A stretch of DNA of 64,000 nucleotides from Branchipolynoe longqiensis (taxonomy: Eukaryota; Annelida; Polychaeta; Phyllodocida; Polynoidae), in assembly GCA_030323885.1 (NCBI GenBank), contig CM059199.1, positions 42,903,347 to 42,967,346 of the forward strand, given 5' to 3'. The notes beneath the pieces were generated by a model. It saw only the letters and a program-made list of their open reading frames with translations, did no database searches and was not told the origin of the DNA. Of the stretch, positions 10,533-21,967 are shown piece by piece. Each line of letters starts with the position of its first letter. Position 1 is the stretch's first letter. A program made the position numbers and the translations under genes.

Positions 10533-10534
<2 letters not shown>
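10404..10534. repeat. Hairpin-ended dispersed repeat, copy 2
   Basis: Contains two palindromes: actctactatc/gatagtagagt (about 10427-10469) and a 13-bp-arm palindrome at 10508-10534 centred on the same A as copy 1. Followed directly by an AT microsatellite. Confidence 0.65.

Positions 10535-10536
<2 letters not shown>

Positions 10537-10590
<54 letters not shown>
10537..10590. repeat. (AT)n microsatellite
   Basis: Uninterrupted AT dinucleotides joining the hairpin repeat to the MITE half that follows. Confidence 0.9.
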
Positions 10591-10592
<2 letters not shown>

Positions 10593-10655
10593 CTCTTTTT
10601 GTATATGATGTGCTCTTTTCCAAAGCACGATCTACAAGGTCGGCATTGGCATTGT
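10591..10655. mobile_element. Right half of AT-centred hairpin MITE
   Basis: gagctctttt...tctacaagg...ggcattggcattg matches the right arm of the complete hairpin at 62691-62831, again next to an AT array. The left arm is absent. Confidence 0.55.
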
Positions 10656-10659
10656 CAAA

Positions 10660-10781
10660 CGCCAGGCTAGGAAGCGGCAAGTACACATTTTGTACGTCAT
10701 TGGTTTGACTCGACCGGGAATCGAACTCCCGACCTTACACACAGGAAACCTGCCCTCTATCGATTCAGCCACCGCATCCGG
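10660..10781 (-). mobile_element. SINE-A head fragment
   Basis: Only the type-1 tRNA-like head and the first body bases (minus strand), with the characteristic gactcgaccgggaatcgaac. The rest is missing. Confidence 0.8.
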
Positions 10782-11095
10782 TATATATATATTTTATATA
10801 TATAATATATACAATATACGATATAATATATACTATATATAATATATGTAATATTTATACTATATATACTATATATTATATATAGTATATATAATATATA
10901 TAATATATATAACATATATAATATATATAACATATATAATATATATAACATACATAATATATATTATATCTACTATATATATTGTATATACTATATATAG
11001 TATACATACTATATATTATATAAATATATAAAATATATAAAACATAAAATATATATAATATATATAATACATATAATATATATATATATATCTAG
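10782..11095. repeat. Degenerate AT-rich array
   Basis: About 310 bp of ata/tat with a loose 10-14 bp period (atataatatata, acatatataat). Open frames here (YILYMLYILY) are microsatellite translation, not protein. Confidence 0.9.
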
Positions 11096-11385
11096 CGAAA
11101 TCTGCGACTTGACTGTGCTGGACATGTGGAAGCAGAGAGGTTAGCTCAAACATGCTGGACATTATGTAGCCTTTATTTGAGTCCTGCTAGTGTAAGTCAA
11201 AGCAAACCTGTATGCAGACTCTGATTGTGTAAACTTTACTATATTGCTAATATCCCTATGAAAACGCATAACGTGAACGTACGGTATATCAATGTGGTAC
11301 GTTAAACAATCAAGACCTGAGTTGTGTGTGGCTCGCTTTAAAGTCGTTTGCTCTCATCATAGCTGCCAGCATTCGTTATCGCATT

Positions 11386-11710
11386 AGTTGGTTGGAGTTT
11401 TAGATCCTGGCAACATCTAAGGTTATATCAGAACGGGTACCGACTTGTGGCAGCGCGTACTCATGGCGACTTTTATATAGTGCTGCCCCACTGGTAAATC
11501 AGGCCGCCGGCACCATGCCCCAAAATCCCACTCAGTCACATTATTCTGACACTGAGCCAACCAGTCCTTGCACTATTGTATTAATGCCGAGCGCCACGCT
11601 CGGAAGCGACAAGTATTAATTTTGTAAGTCACTGGTTTGACTCGACTGGGAATTGAACTCCCGATCTCCAGCACTGGAGGCCTTTGCTCTCCCGATTCGG
11701 CCTCTGTGCC
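11386..11710 (-). mobile_element. SINE-A copy with decayed head
   Basis: Full body. The head has lost its A box (ccgattcggcctctgtgccc instead of ...ccaccgcgtcc). Confidence 0.85.
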
Positions 11711-11764
11711 CATTCCCTTCACCACACTAGAAAAGAAACAAATATTTTATGATGTGCTTAGCTT

Positions 11765-12094
11765 AAAGCTGCATTGTCCGATGAAAGCATCACATTTTCT
11801 AAACCAAAATATGTGATTCCAGATAATCCAAGTTAGATACTATTACACTTATGAAGCATTTGCTGCTGCATTGAAGCACATTTTAATTAAATTGTATACA
11901 ACCTTTGACGGATGAAATCCTATGACGTCAGAATTTCAACATGTCCGCCAAAATTAATGTAGCATGCTTGATGTAAAGTATATCTGTTATCCATTAGTTA
12001 TTTCAACCTAAATCAAAGTATATAATATCAATCATCCTCACATATTTATCCTTTAATAATGGCAGGAACTCAAAACCATCGGATTATGCAACTC
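11765..12094. mobile_element. MITE family M copy 1
   Basis: Ends AAAGCTGCATTGTCCGATGA and complement AGAGTTGCATAATCCGATGG. AT-rich interior with aagcatttgctgctgcattg. Related to 46875-47201 and to partial copies at 17129-17258 and 57255-57460. Confidence 0.78.
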
Positions 12095-12097
12095 TTT

Positions 12098-12427
12098 TCT
12101 CTTTTTTTCTTGAAGATTTATACCGCCTATCATGGATAAATCTGAATAGACTTGTTTTCACCATTAGACAGTTTGTTGATAGAAAGCCCGAGCCTATATT
12201 TTTTACTGACCCAAGGGATTTTTAACTTCCCACACCACATAGACATGGTATGATAGCAACTGACCTTTGATGACGCTGTACCAGTGTAAGTTATACACAA
12301 CAGTGGAAATCCAAATTGGCAGAGGTGGGGGGGGGGGGGCACAGGGAATCGAACCACTGACCTTCAGGATAGGAGTCCGACCTACAAAAAAGTCCGACAC
12401 TCTATACACTCCGCCACAGAGAACACC
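12098..12427 (-). mobile_element. SINE family B copy 2
   Basis: Same layout as 3054-3368, with a 12-base G run between body and head and a mutated A box (TATACACTCC). It follows the MITE end almost directly. Confidence 0.85.
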
Positions 12428-12742
12428 TTTCATTTTCTTTCTAGCAACATTATATATGGATGAGTGAGGTTTTGCTCGACACACCCATGACAATTTCCTT
12501 CACAGTCACTGCTTTCAGTTAAACACAGTCTGGTTCAGTGATTTCCATGTTGGTATGTAGCCAAGCCAGACAGGAAGCTTCTAAACCGGTTCTCTATATC
12601 ATTATTATATTTCTTTTTACTGACCTCATTTGCGCTCGCAACCTACCACATCATTCCCAACCTTCGTAAATTCTATTTGTGTATTATTTCCTCAGAAAAT
12701 ATATTACTTACGCAATAGATACACATCTGAAACAACCATCGA
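12428..12742. other. No gene seen
   Basis: AT-rich, no recognisable content. Confidence 0.45.
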
Positions 12743-12980
12743 GGGGTGATAAAAATGTGAAATATTGCACCTAGAGGAAATCTGAAACCCACACTTCTTG
12801 CCATTCCATGGTTGGTGTGCTAACCATTACACTATCTATGCTCCCTGATGCAATCACCCTATTCATACCTGCCTGGCTATGAGAGGTCAGTGCACACACT
12901 TACAGTAGTAACATTACACTGACGGTGGTTACAATGGGAGGACCAGATTTCACGCTTAATATCAGGTTTAGTAATTGCCC
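12743..12980 (-). mobile_element. SINE family C copy 1
   Basis: On the minus strand a tRNA-like segment (gtaatggttagcacacc; B box degenerate). It is flanked by aaatattgcacctagag on the plus-strand left and tatgagaggtcagtgca on the right. It ends with atcaggtttagtaatt, shared with the copy at 19732-19975. Confidence 0.7.
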
Positions 12981-13362
12981 TAAGCTAGAAGAGGTCATAG
13001 GTCAAATCTATCCCAGAAACACTTAAATTGAAGGTCAATTAAAGATGGATAATTCGACGAAAAGTTTCACTTTTTCTACCCGAAAAGAGGGAAGCAAGAT
13101 TTCCTCCTACAAATCTAACTTAGATACTGACGCCAGTATTTTCCGTAATGGATAGGAATAATAAATAAATATAATAGTTCCCACTACTGCTAAAGCCTAG
13201 GATATCCGACTTTTCGATGTGCACACAGATATTACTTCTCAATTCTTGTTCTAACAACTAAGAGGTGTATTTGAAAGTAAAGGAAAATAGAGTATACTTA
13301 TCACCCACATATATGACCCTAAAATATGGTAGAAACACAGACCGGGCACGGTGGGCTAACAA
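12981..13362. other. No gene seen
   Basis: Nothing recognised. Confidence 0.45.
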
Positions 13363-13655
13363 TTTATACTTGTCGTTTCCTAGTCTGACGGTCGTCATTA
13401 TTAGGATAGGGCAAGGACTGGTTAGCTCAGTGTCAAGATAAAGTGATTGAGTGGGATATTGGGACATGGTGCTGGCGGCCTGATTTCCCAGTAGGGCAGA
13501 ACTACAAAGTCGCCATGAGTGCACACGGTTACAAGTCGGTACCCGTCCTGATATGACCTTAGATGTTGCCAGGATGTAAAACTCCAACAACGGACCTAGT
13601 AATCAAATCCCACGACCGACCACCCGGGAGTGCGCCACTCAACTCACTCAACCAT
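13363..13655 (+). mobile_element. Headless SINE-A body joined to an inverted type-2 head
   Basis: 13363-13590 is a plus-oriented body ending gtaaaactccaacaacgg. 13595-13655 is the complement of a type-2 head (ccatcccgtctgg), so the two parts face opposite ways and cannot be one simple insertion. Confidence 0.7.
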
Positions 13656-14099
13656 CCCGTCTGGTGGAAAAGAAATTAGCGAAATTTAACAAGTACGTTT
13701 AAAAGAAAAGTACCCTTTATGTTTATACACTTTTAAAACCCGCCAAACCACCCAATATATGTCACCGTTTATAATCGAAAATCTCTATATTTATCTTCCT
13801 CGAGTCGGTGTCAGATTTGACGGGTGGTGGCGCCAGCTGTACCGCCGCAATTCACGGTCACGGTCAAGGTCAATGTCAATGTCAAGGTCACGTATGTCGG
13901 AGGCGACATGCTGGGGGCTCGAGGCGTATTCTGCTCGATAATGTTAGGATGGAAAGCACGGTGCATATATATATATGGAATTACATAGATGGTATTTACA
14001 GTGAAAAGCTCCCATGTAATATGGGCGTTTCCAGTTTCGCTGGTTCCTCGGTAAAAATTGAAGCTGAGTCCACGGACGTTGGGACCCAGTTACACATTG
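13656..14099. other. No gene seen; ggtcaa minisatellite
   Basis: 13846-13892 is a six-base array of (ggtcaa/ggtcac). Overlapping frames (SRSRSMSMSRSR) come from it. Nothing else recognised. Confidence 0.5.
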
Positions 14100-14413
14100 G
14101 TTCTTGGAGTTTTACGTCCAGGCAACATCTAAGGTCAATCAACGCCGGGTACTGACTTGTAACAGTGCACACTCAGTGCTGCCCCATTGGGAGAGCAGGC
14201 CGCCCGTACCACGACCTGATATCCCACTCGACCACATCATCCTGACACTGAGCTAACCAGTCCAGCCATGCCTTATCCTAATAATGCCGAGCGCCTGGCT
14301 AGGAAGGGACATTTATCAATTCTGTAAGTCATTGGTTTTACTCGACCGGGAATTGAACTCCCGACCTTCTGCATGGGGATCTGCGCTCTACCGATTCGGC
14401 TACCGCGTCCGAT
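14100..14413 (-). mobile_element. SINE-A copy, near full length
   Basis: Type-1 head with an intact A-box region (cgattcggctaccgcgtcc). The body lacks about 15 bp in the gactttatag region. Confidence 0.87.
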
Positions 14414-15027
14414 TATATGTTGGAAGATGGCGATGGTCACCTCCCATGTCTATTCTTCATAGCATAGCCTATATTTAAAACTACTTCTCCCAAATAACTA
14501 ACTACATGCCGGTTGGCGTCTTCACTTGGTAGGATACATTGGTTTTCTAATGGAAATTACAGCAAAATCGTACACGCAAATATTTTGCATGAGATAAAAA
14601 CACCCACTTTCCGAATCATGGTGAATGCATTGTTATATGAGAATCACCTGCATGCAATTATACCACATTTTTCGATTATGAACCAACCAGACGCGCTGGG
14701 TCTAAAACTAGGATCACTATTTTCCTTTGTTTTCATCTGGTCAAATAGGTTGCGATAACTAACAACTTAGTAAGTGCAACTTCTTTCTCTAATACATTTT
14801 GTTTTAGCAAGATTTAGTAACAGTAACTCTGTGACACACTGGCCAATAATCTAAGGCAGTGATCCATTATTTTGTAAAGCCATAAGGGCAGTGCACAAAA
14901 TTGAAGGGTACACAAATAATCTGGTTTACTCTCTTATAAGAAAGTTTTCCACACACATATTTAATGCATCCTTTAAAAAACATGCTATCAAAACAATAAC
15001 CGCAAAGTAAAACCGGATGTGGTCCTC
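14414..15027. other. No gene seen
   Basis: AT-rich with two short chance frames; no protein-like pattern. Confidence 0.5.
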
Positions 15028-15030
15028 TTA

Positions 15031-15709
15031 AGGCCCTGTCACACTACAACGTAACGACGTCGGCATTGGGAGAACGTGAAGAACGTTGAACTTCTCAGCG
15101 TAGTATGCAAATTTGGGCACAAGTTGAACGTGGATGCAGCGTAGTTGACGAGAGTGTAACATCGGTAAAGCGTAGTGATACCGTCCTTCAACGAGAGAGG
15201 TCAATGTCATTATGCTCACGGAACATTATGAACGTTGTTCCATCGCCAGAACTACGTTCCGTGATGGCGAAATATTGAACGTACGTTGAACGTACGTTCT
15301 CCTGACGTTATCCTGACATTATCCTGACGTTATCCTGATGTTATCCTGACGTTCCCATTACGCCGCGTGGACGTTTCCACCAGGTTTAATGTGGGTCAAC
15401 AAGTGCAACGTAGTTGAACGTAGTGACCAACGTTTTAATAACATCTGTTTAATGTCATTGACGTTCGCCGAACGTGTACAGAACATACGGCAAACATAAA
15501 CCCTTACGTTCGAGTCGCGTCAAAAGTTTTGAACAGGTTCAAAACCTTGACGCATGCCGACATAACACGACGTAACATGACGTAGCTCGACATCAGTCTA
15601 ACATCATTCTGACATCATCATAACGTAACCCAATGTACGTCAACGTAATGTCGAAAAGTGTCCATGTCAGGCTTACGTTGGCTCGTTACGTTGTAGTGTG
15701 ACAGAGGTA
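15031..15709. mobile_element. GTCACAC-end MITE, family H1 copy 1
   Basis: Ends AGGCCCTGTCACACTACAAC and complement TACCTCTGTCACACTACAAC. The interior is a degenerate array of aacgt words, with a (cctgacgttat)n block at about 15300-15350. Preceded by TTA, but followed by TAC, so the target duplication is not intact. No transposase. Confidence 0.82.
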
Positions 15710-15712
15710 TAC

Positions 15713-16175
15713 AAGGTCTGGGATTGGACTCCTCGACTACATTTTCCCCTCCCCTCCCCATGCTCCCCCTCCCCCATCCGCCCACACACTACCCACCGGA
15801 AGCCAACTCCTGGCTTTGGCGGTGCTCATACAGTGCTGCAGATTTGCAGCCTTCAGCTTTCCAATCAGACTGAAAACTCCTCAAATAGAAAAGCAAACGG
15901 TGAAAGCCATCAGAGCATGCAACTTTAATTGCGGAGTATTGCTAGGACGAAGTGCTAAGGCAGTCGGCGTCTACACATTGATGTTCTTATCAAAGAGTGA
16001 ACTGACAATTGATGGTTGATGAAGTGCGGCCACTGATTATATTCCCTCCATGTAGATAATGTTGTCAAGCTGAAGTTGCACGTGACTGATTGTGGACACC
16101 ACACGTCTGCACATCACACCTCCTCAATTGTTTAACTGATTTCACTGATTTGAGAAATATTGCCTAGATAATTAT
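15713..16175. other. No gene seen
   Basis: A pyrimidine-rich patch (15735-15800) and AT-rich DNA; nothing recognised. Confidence 0.45.
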
Positions 16176-17022
16176 GAGCCTGTCTTAAAAGGTGATAACT
16201 CTTCTTTTTTTTGTGTCTATGTAACAATTGACACAGAATAGCACAGAAACGGTTATGGGGCAGTCACACTACGACGTGTTGGCCCGGCGTTGGACAACGC
16301 GTGGCAACGTGTTTTTTTTTTTTGCGAAACGTCGGGACACGTCGGGACGCGTTACAAACGCGTTGCCGGCGCGTCGGTACACGTCGGTACACTATGATTG
16401 ACGGGTCGCTTTGATACAACGCGTCGGCGCGCGTCGCCCAGCGCCGAAAGTTTTGTGCTTGCACAAAACTTTCGGCGCTGGCCGACGCGCGCCGACGGGT
16501 TACGGGCGCGTTAGCAGGACGTCGACACGCATTACCAGCGCCGATAACACGGCGATAAGACGTTGATAACACGCGTCCAACCCGCCAACGGCGTATGACG
16601 CGCCGGCGACACGCCGATAACATGCCGATAACACGTCGACAAGACGCTAATCAACCGTGGGAACGTGGTGCAACTTTTTATAAATTGGGTCAAGCGGTGG
16701 GGGTTTCTTTGTTTTCCACCCATGCAACATGCTGGCGGCGCGCCAATAACACGCCAGCAACACGCCAAAAAGTTTGACGTTTCTCGACGCGTTGAATATA
16801 TTTAAGCGCGTTGGCGGCACGCCGGAATACACGTCGTAGTGTGACTGCTCCATTACACTGAAAACACAAGGACATTTACATCAAATCAATATGTATTCTA
16901 TTGGGATTATGAAACACCATAAATCAGTTTATCCTGAGCAAATGCATAAGCAAATAGTATGTTGATCGTTACAATGGACAAAGTTTTGTCCCAAATTACT
17001 TAGCACCTTTTAAGACAACCTC
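16176..17022. mobile_element. TIR element T copy 1, interrupted by a MITE
   Basis: Ends GAGCCTGTCTTAAAAGGTGA and complement GAGGTTGTCTTAAAAGGTGC. The flanks ATAATTAT and ATAATAAT agree at 7 of 8 bases. The same ends and interior (cacaggacatttac type) occur at 59349-61520, where a LINE interrupts it. Here 16256-16852 is an inserted MITE, so the original element is about 250 bp. Confidence 0.75.
16253..16855. mobile_element. GTCACAC-end MITE, family H2 copy 1, TTA duplication
   Basis: Element 16256-16852 between TTA (16253-16255) and TTA (16853-16855). The uninterrupted copy at 61345-61360 reads gattacactg, showing the empty site with one TTA. Ends TGGGGCAGTCACACTACGAC and complement TGGAGCAGTCACACTACGAC. 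A perfect hairpin (agcgccgaaagttttgtg and its complement) sits at 16440-16480. Interior rich in cgcgtc/gacgcg words. Confidence 0.9.
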
Positions 17023-17128
17023 ATAATAATATACATATCTGTGCATGTCCTGCTGCGAGGTTCTACAAGAAAACTTACATTTTGTTCAATTTAATTGCAG
17101 TATCGCATATATACGTGTGCATATATTA

Positions 17129-17258
17129 AGGCTGCATACTCCGATGAAACATCAAATCTTCACAATCAAAACACTTATCTTGATTTCAGTTGACTTATCT
17201 AGATTAGATACTGGTGCACTTATAATGCGTTTGCGGCTGCATCGAAGGGATTGTTTGT
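17129..17258. mobile_element. MITE family M, left part
   Basis: ggctgcatactccgatgaaa and the following AT-rich 100 bp match 46875-46990. The right half is missing. Confidence 0.6.
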
Positions 17259-17261
17259 TTG

Positions 17262-17545
17262 TTTTGTTGTTGTTTTACATCCTAGCAACATCTAAGGTCA
17301 TATCAGGACGGGTACCGACTTGTGAGAGTGTGCACTCATGGTGACTTCATAGTGCTGTCTCACTGGGAAACCAGGCCGCCGGCACCATGAGCTGGTATCC
17401 CACTCAGTCACATTATCCTGACACTGAGCACACCAGTCCTTGCCCTGTCCTAATAATGCCGAGTGTCTGGCTAGGAAGTGACAAGCACCAATTTTCAAGT
17501 CATTGGTTTGACTCAACCAGGGTTCGATACCCGCTTCTGCACAGA
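17262..17545 (-). mobile_element. SINE-A copy, head truncated
   Basis: Body complete. Only the B-box end of the tRNA-like head remains (actcaaccagggttcgatacc), resembling the type-2 B box. Confidence 0.85.
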
Positions 17546-18105
17546 ACTAAGAGAGAATTATACAAGCAATTATACCAGTGTCATGTCTCATTTGGAGTCA
17601 AAGAAAGGGCGAGTATACCTTCCTTTGAAGTTCTCTCCTGTCAAACATTGCAAGTCACTTTCTATATTTAAAGAGCCGGGTCGGGTAATAAGTCTTTTTC
17701 TGAGCTGATTTAGGTCACCACCATCGTTCTTCGCAGGTCACTATTGGGTGTGGTGGAAACTCTCCTGCCTGAGCTTCGTCTCGCTCCTCTTCAGTGGCGA
17801 TCACATGATCCTTGTTTGTTGTTGTTGCTGCCAGGTTCTCGGGCAAGGTGCGGGTTGATAATGTGTGTATAAGTGCACAGATCGAGGTCACAAAGTGGCT
17901 GTAGCTGTAGAGTAAAATGTATGCTGGCTTAGTAGGCGAGTTGGTTCTTGTGGTCACTTCCATGCTGAAAGCAAGTGATGTCGATACATATATGTGAATA
18001 TGTATGCGTATGTTTATAACTATTAGATGTCGGAGTGGTAATAAAGAAAGACACACAATGGTTTATCCAAACCTGGCGTTCGTGTCATTGATTAATCAGT
18101 TTGTA
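17546..18105. other. No gene seen
   Basis: A 113-codon minus-strand frame at 17715-18056 lacks any domain or codon pattern I can recognise. Confidence 0.45.
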
Positions 18106-18109
18106 CGTT

Positions 18110-18655
18110 CGGACGCGGGGGCCAAATCGGTATACAGCGTAGACTTTCCATGCGGAAGGTCGGGAGTTCGAAACATGGCCAAGTAAAGCCAATACATTAA
18201 ACAAATTGATACGTGTCACTACCTAACAGTATTAACATAATGTCACTGAGTGGGAAATCAGGACATAGTGCCAGTAGCCTAGGCTCCCAGTGGGGCAGCA
18301 CTACAAAGTGGCCATGAGTGCACACAGTCACAAGTCGGTACCCATCCTGATATGACCTTATGGCCGGTGCACACCTACCGTTTACGATTCGCGCACTAAA
18401 ACTCGCGACTCGACCCGACCCGCTTAAAACTGAAAACGGGCCGATTCGTTTTTCGAATCGCGAATCGCAATCGTAAACGGCCGCTTTTAGCACTAAAAAC
18501 TTAGTTTTATGCGCGAATCGCATGCGTCTAGTGTGCTAGGGGATCGCACACCTAACGATTTTTTGGGCAGTTTTAGATCGTATACGGTAGGTGTGCGCGG
18601 AAAAACGGTAGGTGTGCACAGGCCATTAGATGTTTCCAGCATGTAAAACACCAAT
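18110..18655 (+). mobile_element. SINE-A copy interrupted by a MITE
   Basis: Type-1 head (ggacgcgggggccaaatcgg) and body to 18360, resuming at 18626 (ttagatgtttccagcatgta). The uninterrupted family reads gaccttagatgttgcc, so the interruption is exactly datable relative to the SINE. Confidence 0.88.
18358..18628. mobile_element. Small MITE nested in SINE-A, TTA duplication
   Basis: Element 18361-18625 (265 bp) between two TTA. Ends TGGCCGGTGCACACCTACCG and complement TGGCCTGTGCACACCTACCG. The gattcgcg word and its complement recur inside. Other SINE-A copies supply the empty site. Confidence 0.9.
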
Positions 18656-18719
18656 AAAGGTACATAATGGATACACATTATTACTTTGATGATGACCTAA
18701 TAATGCTGTCTACCGTGCA

Positions 18720-18960
18720 ATTTGCAATATCTTATTTACCCAATATACTTCCAGAAGATGGGGATGAAGTCTAGACTTAAACAGCTACGGTTGATTCATT
18801 GTCAGTTTATTTACACCATGTTGGCAGCATGTCCCATATTGATGGCGAGAAGTGTTAACTTATTATTAACCATCACTTTTACATGGAATGCAAAAGCACG
18901 CAAGCAATTATGTGTCAAGAGACAGTGATGAATGAAAAAGCTCATCATTATGCAAATTGT
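18720..18960. repeat. Dispersed repeat family E copy 1
   Basis: Shares catgttggcagcat...ccatatt...ggcgagaa...cttttacatg with 57600-57765. The pattern resembles a common mollusc repeat. No head or ends defined. Confidence 0.5.
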
Positions 18961-19002
18961 GGCCAAGGAAAATAGACTTCTAGATGAAACTAAAACTCAA
19001 CA

Positions 19003-19028
19003 GTGGGGGGGGGGGGAGGGAGGGAGGG
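19003..19028. repeat. G-rich low-complexity run
   Basis: Run of 11 G followed by (aggg)n. Confidence 0.85.
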
Positions 19029-19204
19029 ATTCCGCTAGCTCAAATATTGAGTGATTGAAATGAAAACCAGCAGTGTATGATACGGTATCTTTTCGGTTTC
19101 TTCATAATTCAGCATTTCCTAACGGTAACATTAAGGCAGTTGACCGACGCCATCGCTGTTTGTGACAACCATGATTGTGGTCGGAATTAGCTTAGGCAAA
19201 GCAT

Positions 19205-19430
19205 CATCTTGATATGACCTGATATGTTGCTAGGACGTAAATCAACAAACAAACAAATATTCTTGAAATGATTTAAACTGCTTGGTAATTTGTTCCACCG
19301 ATCCCTGACAAGGCGCACTCCTGGGAACTTTATAGTGATGCCCCACTGGAAGCATGACCCAATATTCTACTCAGTTACATTATCCTGCCCCATCCTGATA
19401 TGACAATAGACATTGCTCGGACCTGAAACA
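19205..19430. mobile_element. Decayed SINE-A fragments
   Basis: 19205-19250 is the plus-oriented 3' end. 19305-19430 holds minus-type body words (ttatagtgatgccccactgg, ctcagttacattatcctg) joined to a plus-type end. Confidence 0.55.
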
Positions 19431-19447
19431 ACAACGCCGATATTATC

Positions 19448-19605
19448 GTAGTGGGGGTGATTAAAATGGGAAATATTGCACCTAGAGTGGGACTCGAACC
19501 CACATCTCTTTATATTGATATCACCACACTGGCCATGCCTACCTGTATATGCGGCTCCTTGCCTGAGAGTTCAATGCAGACCACTACACTAGTCCCCCTG
19601 AAATT
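19448..19605 (-). mobile_element. SINE family C copy 2
   Basis: gggaaatattgcacctagag, with a B-box-like gtgggttcgagtcc on the minus strand. The A box is decayed. Confidence 0.65.
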
Positions 19606-19731
19606 GTAAGTATTTTAATGCTTACAATTACATACATACAGGCAATGCACTTACATATATACAAACACGGGGTAGGTTCAACAACTATACAGTGCATAGA
19701 TTGTACAGGATCCTGGTCATGGCAACCAGTG

Positions 19732-19975
19732 GAGTGGGGGTGAGGAAAATGGGAAATATTGTGCCTAGAGCAGGACTGAAACTCACATCTCTTTGCATTC
19801 CGGGCCAGTGTGCTAACTATTACACCACCTAGGTTCCCTGATGTTGCCTCACTACCCACGCATACCTGCCTATGCGGCTCTTTGCCTAAGAGGTCAGTGC
19901 AGACAACCACACTCTCCCAATATAAGGAAATCAGATTTTGTTCTATCATACTAATGACAGGTTTAGTAATGACAT
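19732..19975 (-). mobile_element. SINE family C copy 3
   Basis: Best family C copy: minus-strand GGTGTAATAGTTAGCACAC (A box) and GTGAGTTTCAGTCC (B box) between flanks shared with 12743-12980. Confidence 0.72.
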
Positions 19976-20212
19976 ATATCAATTTTGTAAGTCATTGTTT
20001 TCAACCCACCACCCCCCTCATGGAAAAGCACCCCATAGACAGCGATCTTACCGAATGGCTCATCAAGTCTGCTCACATTAATATGCATCATGACCTCTCT
20101 AATCTCTATCTGGTTGGTGGGAGGTCAACGGTTCAAGATGTATGAACAACATAAATATTGGTGCATCACTATAGCATTATTCTTACCCGAAATGCAAATA
20201 TCAGTGCTGATA

Positions 20213-20330
20213 TAATCATGGGAAACCATATCATGGTGCTGGCGGTCTGGTCTCCCAGCACTGCAGCACAATAGAGTCAACATAAGTGTGCACTATTCTC
20301 AAGTCGCTACCCGAAGCAACAAGGTACGGC
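20213..20330 (+). mobile_element. SINE-A body fragment
   Basis: catggtgctggcggtctgg...caagtcgctaccc only. Confidence 0.6.
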
Positions 20331-20695
20331 GGAATCTGACAGGGAGCTGAAACTGCGACATCGGGTACAGTGCAGCTCAATATCAACCCTGAGAGCAGTC
20401 GTATTTAGATTACAAATTACTAACGAGTTTCAAGTTTGAGATGCCTAATCTCAAAGGGTTATTTACAAGGCTGAACTCTTGATTGCTGACGTCTGTAAGA
20501 GACTCACTGATGCAGTCACATTGAAGACCTTTAGTTTCTCCTCAGCCTTCAACTAGTAAAGAAATTATAAGTCCCTTAATTGGCTCCAGTAGTGGATCTG
20601 ATGTGCATGGTTACTGTGTGTTTATTGCTAAATGATGCGATATCGGCACAATTAGATTTGGCAAATAAAAAGCTTTGTGAACAGTCGGAGAAGCT
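20331..20695. other. No gene seen
   Basis: No recognisable content. Confidence 0.45.
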
Positions 20696-20805
20696 GGAGT
20701 CTTTTTTCCAATTTTTTTTTTTTACTGAGGCTGTGTTTATACTCTGCATATCATATAAGCTTGAGTACTCGGGCTTGTTTTCAATGCTGGCCAGCTGTAG
20801 TGGTG
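20696..20805. repeat. Dispersed repeat Q copy 1
   Basis: T run, then tgaggctgtgtttatactc...gggcttgttttcaatgct, shared with 53195-53290. Identity of the parent element unknown; the overlapping frames are not conserved between copies. Confidence 0.5.
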
Positions 20806-21251
20806 GAGTTATCTTATCACACAGTTGTAGCTGATAAGGCGTTTGATTGCCTGTCTTACAGTAGCAGGTAAGTGGTTGCTTACTATGGTTACTAGTCTAT
20901 GTTAGCTTTTTTGGATTTTCTTGGTATATATATTTAAAAAAAATTCTACTCTTATTACTAGACTAGACTACTCATATTTACATATGATAGATTTGCGTTG
21001 TTAGGTGTATTATCTGGTTAATTTTGGCATGGTTACCTTCCATTGGCCATCCCGCTGGTGGGCTGTGACATATAACATGCCCCCCATGCAGTGCAGCTTA
21101 GTGGGGGTTTCCTAGCCTTATTTTGCACAGATATTTTTTGTATGTTTTTAGGTCAGGAATTTGTCTTCCTTTACCGTTTGGGCATTCCATGCCTTGGCAG
21201 CCATTTCCAGTGTGCTCCTTTTGTGAGCTTTGATTTGGCTTCTGGTCTGCC
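20806..21251. other. No gene seen
   Basis: T-rich DNA; possibly part of the repeat Q parent. No supported gene. Confidence 0.4.
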
Positions 21252-21967
21252 TTATGGCCCTGTCACACTACAACGTAACGACGTCAACGTAGGGAGAATG
21301 TGAAGAACGTTGAACTTCTCGGCGTAGTATGCAAATTTGGGCACAAGTTGAACGTGGATGCAGCGTAGTGGACGAGAGCGTAACGTCGGTAAAGCGTAGT
21401 GATACCATCATTCAATGAGAGAGGACAACGTAATGACGCTCACGGGACGTTATGAACAGTATTCCATCGCCAGAACTACGTTGCTTTACGTTACCTTACG
21501 TTACTTACATCATTAAACGTTGGCGAAACGCTGAATGTATGTTCTCCTGATGTTCTCCTGATGTTCTCCTGACGTTCTCCTGACGTTCTCCTGACTTTCC
21601 CATTACGCCGCATGGACGTTTCCACCGGCTTTAATGTGGGTCAACGAGTGGAACGTAGTGGAATGTAGTGGAACGTAGTGAGGAACGTTTGCCTAACGTC
21701 CGTTTAACGTCATTGACGTTCGCTGAACGTGAACAGAACGTACGGCGAATGTAAACCCTTACGTTCGAGCTACGTCAACATTTTTGAACATGTCCAAAAC
21801 CTCGACGTAACTCGACGTAACACAACGTAATGTGACGTAGCTCGACGTCAGTCTAACGTCATTATGACGTCATCATAACATAATCCAACGTACATCAACG
21901 TAATGACGAAAAATCACCACGTTAGGCTCACGTTCGCTCATTACGTCATAGTGTGACAGGGGTATTA
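21252..21967. mobile_element. GTCACAC-end MITE, family H1 copy 2, TTA duplication
   Basis: Element 21255-21964 (710 bp) between TTA (21252-21254) and TTA (21965-21967). Ends TGGCCCTGTCACACTACAAC and complement TACCCCTGTCACACTATGAC. A (tgttctcctga)n block at about 21540-21595 and dense aacgt words inside. Clear family mate of 15031-15709 and 39114-39883. Confidence 0.9.

Noticed and set aside
9098..10534. Helitron 3' end (hairpin before CTRR)
   Set aside because: No CTAG-type terminus follows the hairpin in either copy.
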